Below are positions 63,644-64,000 of a stretch of DNA of 64,000 nt, in pieces. This DNA is from Tenacibaculum sp. Bg11-29 (GTDB taxonomy: Bacteria > Bacteroidota > Bacteroidia > Flavobacteriales > Flavobacteriaceae). Where the stretch lies: positions 310,001-374,000 of the forward strand of contig NZ_PJBB01000003.1 in NCBI RefSeq assembly GCF_002836595.1, read 5' to 3'. A program made the translations under genes and the position numbers. The notes under the pieces are model-generated. The model saw only the letters and a program-made list of their open reading frames with translations, had not been told where the DNA came from and ran no database searches. Positions within the stretch are counted from its first letter, which is position 1, and each line of letters opens with the position of its first letter.

Positions 63644-64000
63644 AAAACGACTATACCAGCTTTCAGAAATTGGTACTTCCCAATGATTTTCTAATTCTAA
63701 CTTCGTTTCAACTAAGTTATCAAAAACAATAGTTTTTTCTGTTACCGCTTTGTTTTTAATCAACTTTTTAAAATCTTTTAACTCTTTATACTGGGTGTAT
63801 TCACCTTGTTTAAAACAAACATTCATTCTATCTAACAATTCAACTTCATATACTTCTTGTAATTGTAAAACAAAACCTACCAATTTATCTATATCTGCAT
63901 TTAATAATGCTGAATTTCCCTCACCAGAAAAAATAATAAAACGATTGTATCGTAATTCTACTGAAGCTTTAAAATCGTCATCATCTTGTTTCCATACCTC
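63617..64000 (-). CDS. Conserved flavobacterial protein often labelled 'ABC transporter ATPase' (3' part)
   Basis: The frame is open from the window edge at 64000 to the stop at 63617 (127 residues visible); the start lies beyond the window. It contains KASVELRYNRFIIFS, ELLDRMNVCFKQGEYTQYKE, LKDFKKLIKNKAV and NHWEVPISESWYSRF, typical of a 160-residue family in Flavobacteriia. No Walker motif is visible, so the ATPase label seems wrong. Function unknown. Confidence 0.78.
   Translation of the reverse strand, partial: EVWKQDDDDFKASVELRYNRFIIFSGEGNSALLNADIDKLVGFVLQLQEVYEVELLDRMNVCFKQGEYTQYKELKDFKKLIKNKAVTEKTIVFDNLVETKLELENHWEVPISESWYSRFLKKSKTNS

Overview
The window is AT-rich (roughly one third G+C by eye), densely coded and apparently chromosomal DNA from a flavobacterium. 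The gene content fits marine Flavobacteriaceae such as Tenacibaculum or Polaribacter, but I cannot name the species. Supporting signs are the Bacteroidota-type promoter boxes (TAnnTTTG, sometimes with TTG/TTTG 19-21 bp upstream), PorT-like and TonB-receptor-like barrels, GSCFA and DUF3098 proteins, and a zeaxanthin-type carotenoid cluster. I saw no tRNA or rRNA gene, CRISPR array, insertion sequence or integrase.

Layout. 1-1143: 3' part of alaS. 1199-14572: seventeen genes on the minus strand. Read from the right they are a CarH/LitR-like B12-binding MerR regulator, crtI, crtB, an unknown small protein, crtZ, a fused lycopene cyclase, tspO, a TetR regulator, an ABC1 kinase, a flavin reductase-like protein, an SDR/DUF2867 protein, a DUF2805 protein, an atypical SDR, a CIA30 protein, a glutathione peroxidase, an SRPBCC protein and a photolyase. 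Together they look like a light-response and photo-oxidative protection regulon. 14684-24294: mixed metabolism (GSCFA, rhodanese, aromatic amino acid hydroxylase, M48 peptidase, gpmI, thioredoxin-like lipoprotein, map, methyltransferase, apbE). 24415-29803: OmpA lipoprotein, then the translation block rplM-rpsI-rpsB-tsf-pyrH-frr. 29902-36584: RND/MMPL transporter, asnS, rpoN, a PAP2-like membrane protein and an outer-membrane barrel. 36674-41028: an ExbB/ExbD energiser, asparaginase and a zinc peptidase. 41257-46302: outer-membrane receptor, CPBP protease and a LytS/LytTR two-component pair. 46365-53333: lepA, a TPR protein with an FMN reductase, dusB, a LolC-like permease, rbfA and a NarL-type regulator.

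53370-59955 is the least familiar part. A NarL-type histidine kinase and a 205-residue membrane protein lie beside two paralogous proteins that share a C-terminal GNRGxISPP tail. Divergent from these is a tight four-gene operon with two DUF2589 proteins. One DUF2589 protein carries about 200 inserted residues of G-x-x-Y...P-x-I repeats. This is my best candidate for an undescribed system; its function cannot be read from the sequence.

59985-64000 returns to core genes: methylmalonyl-CoA epimerase, ftsX, DUF3098, uppP, truB, a small barrel protein and the end of a conserved flavobacterial gene running off the window.

Intergenic DNA also holds structure: two palindromic/structured elements each flanked by perfect 20-bp direct repeats (3486-3634 and 19008-19202), a perfect 2x16-bp palindrome (48263-48300), an 11-bp-arm palindrome in the crtI leader (13558-13581), and several genes whose promoter box ends only 4-5 nt before the ATG.
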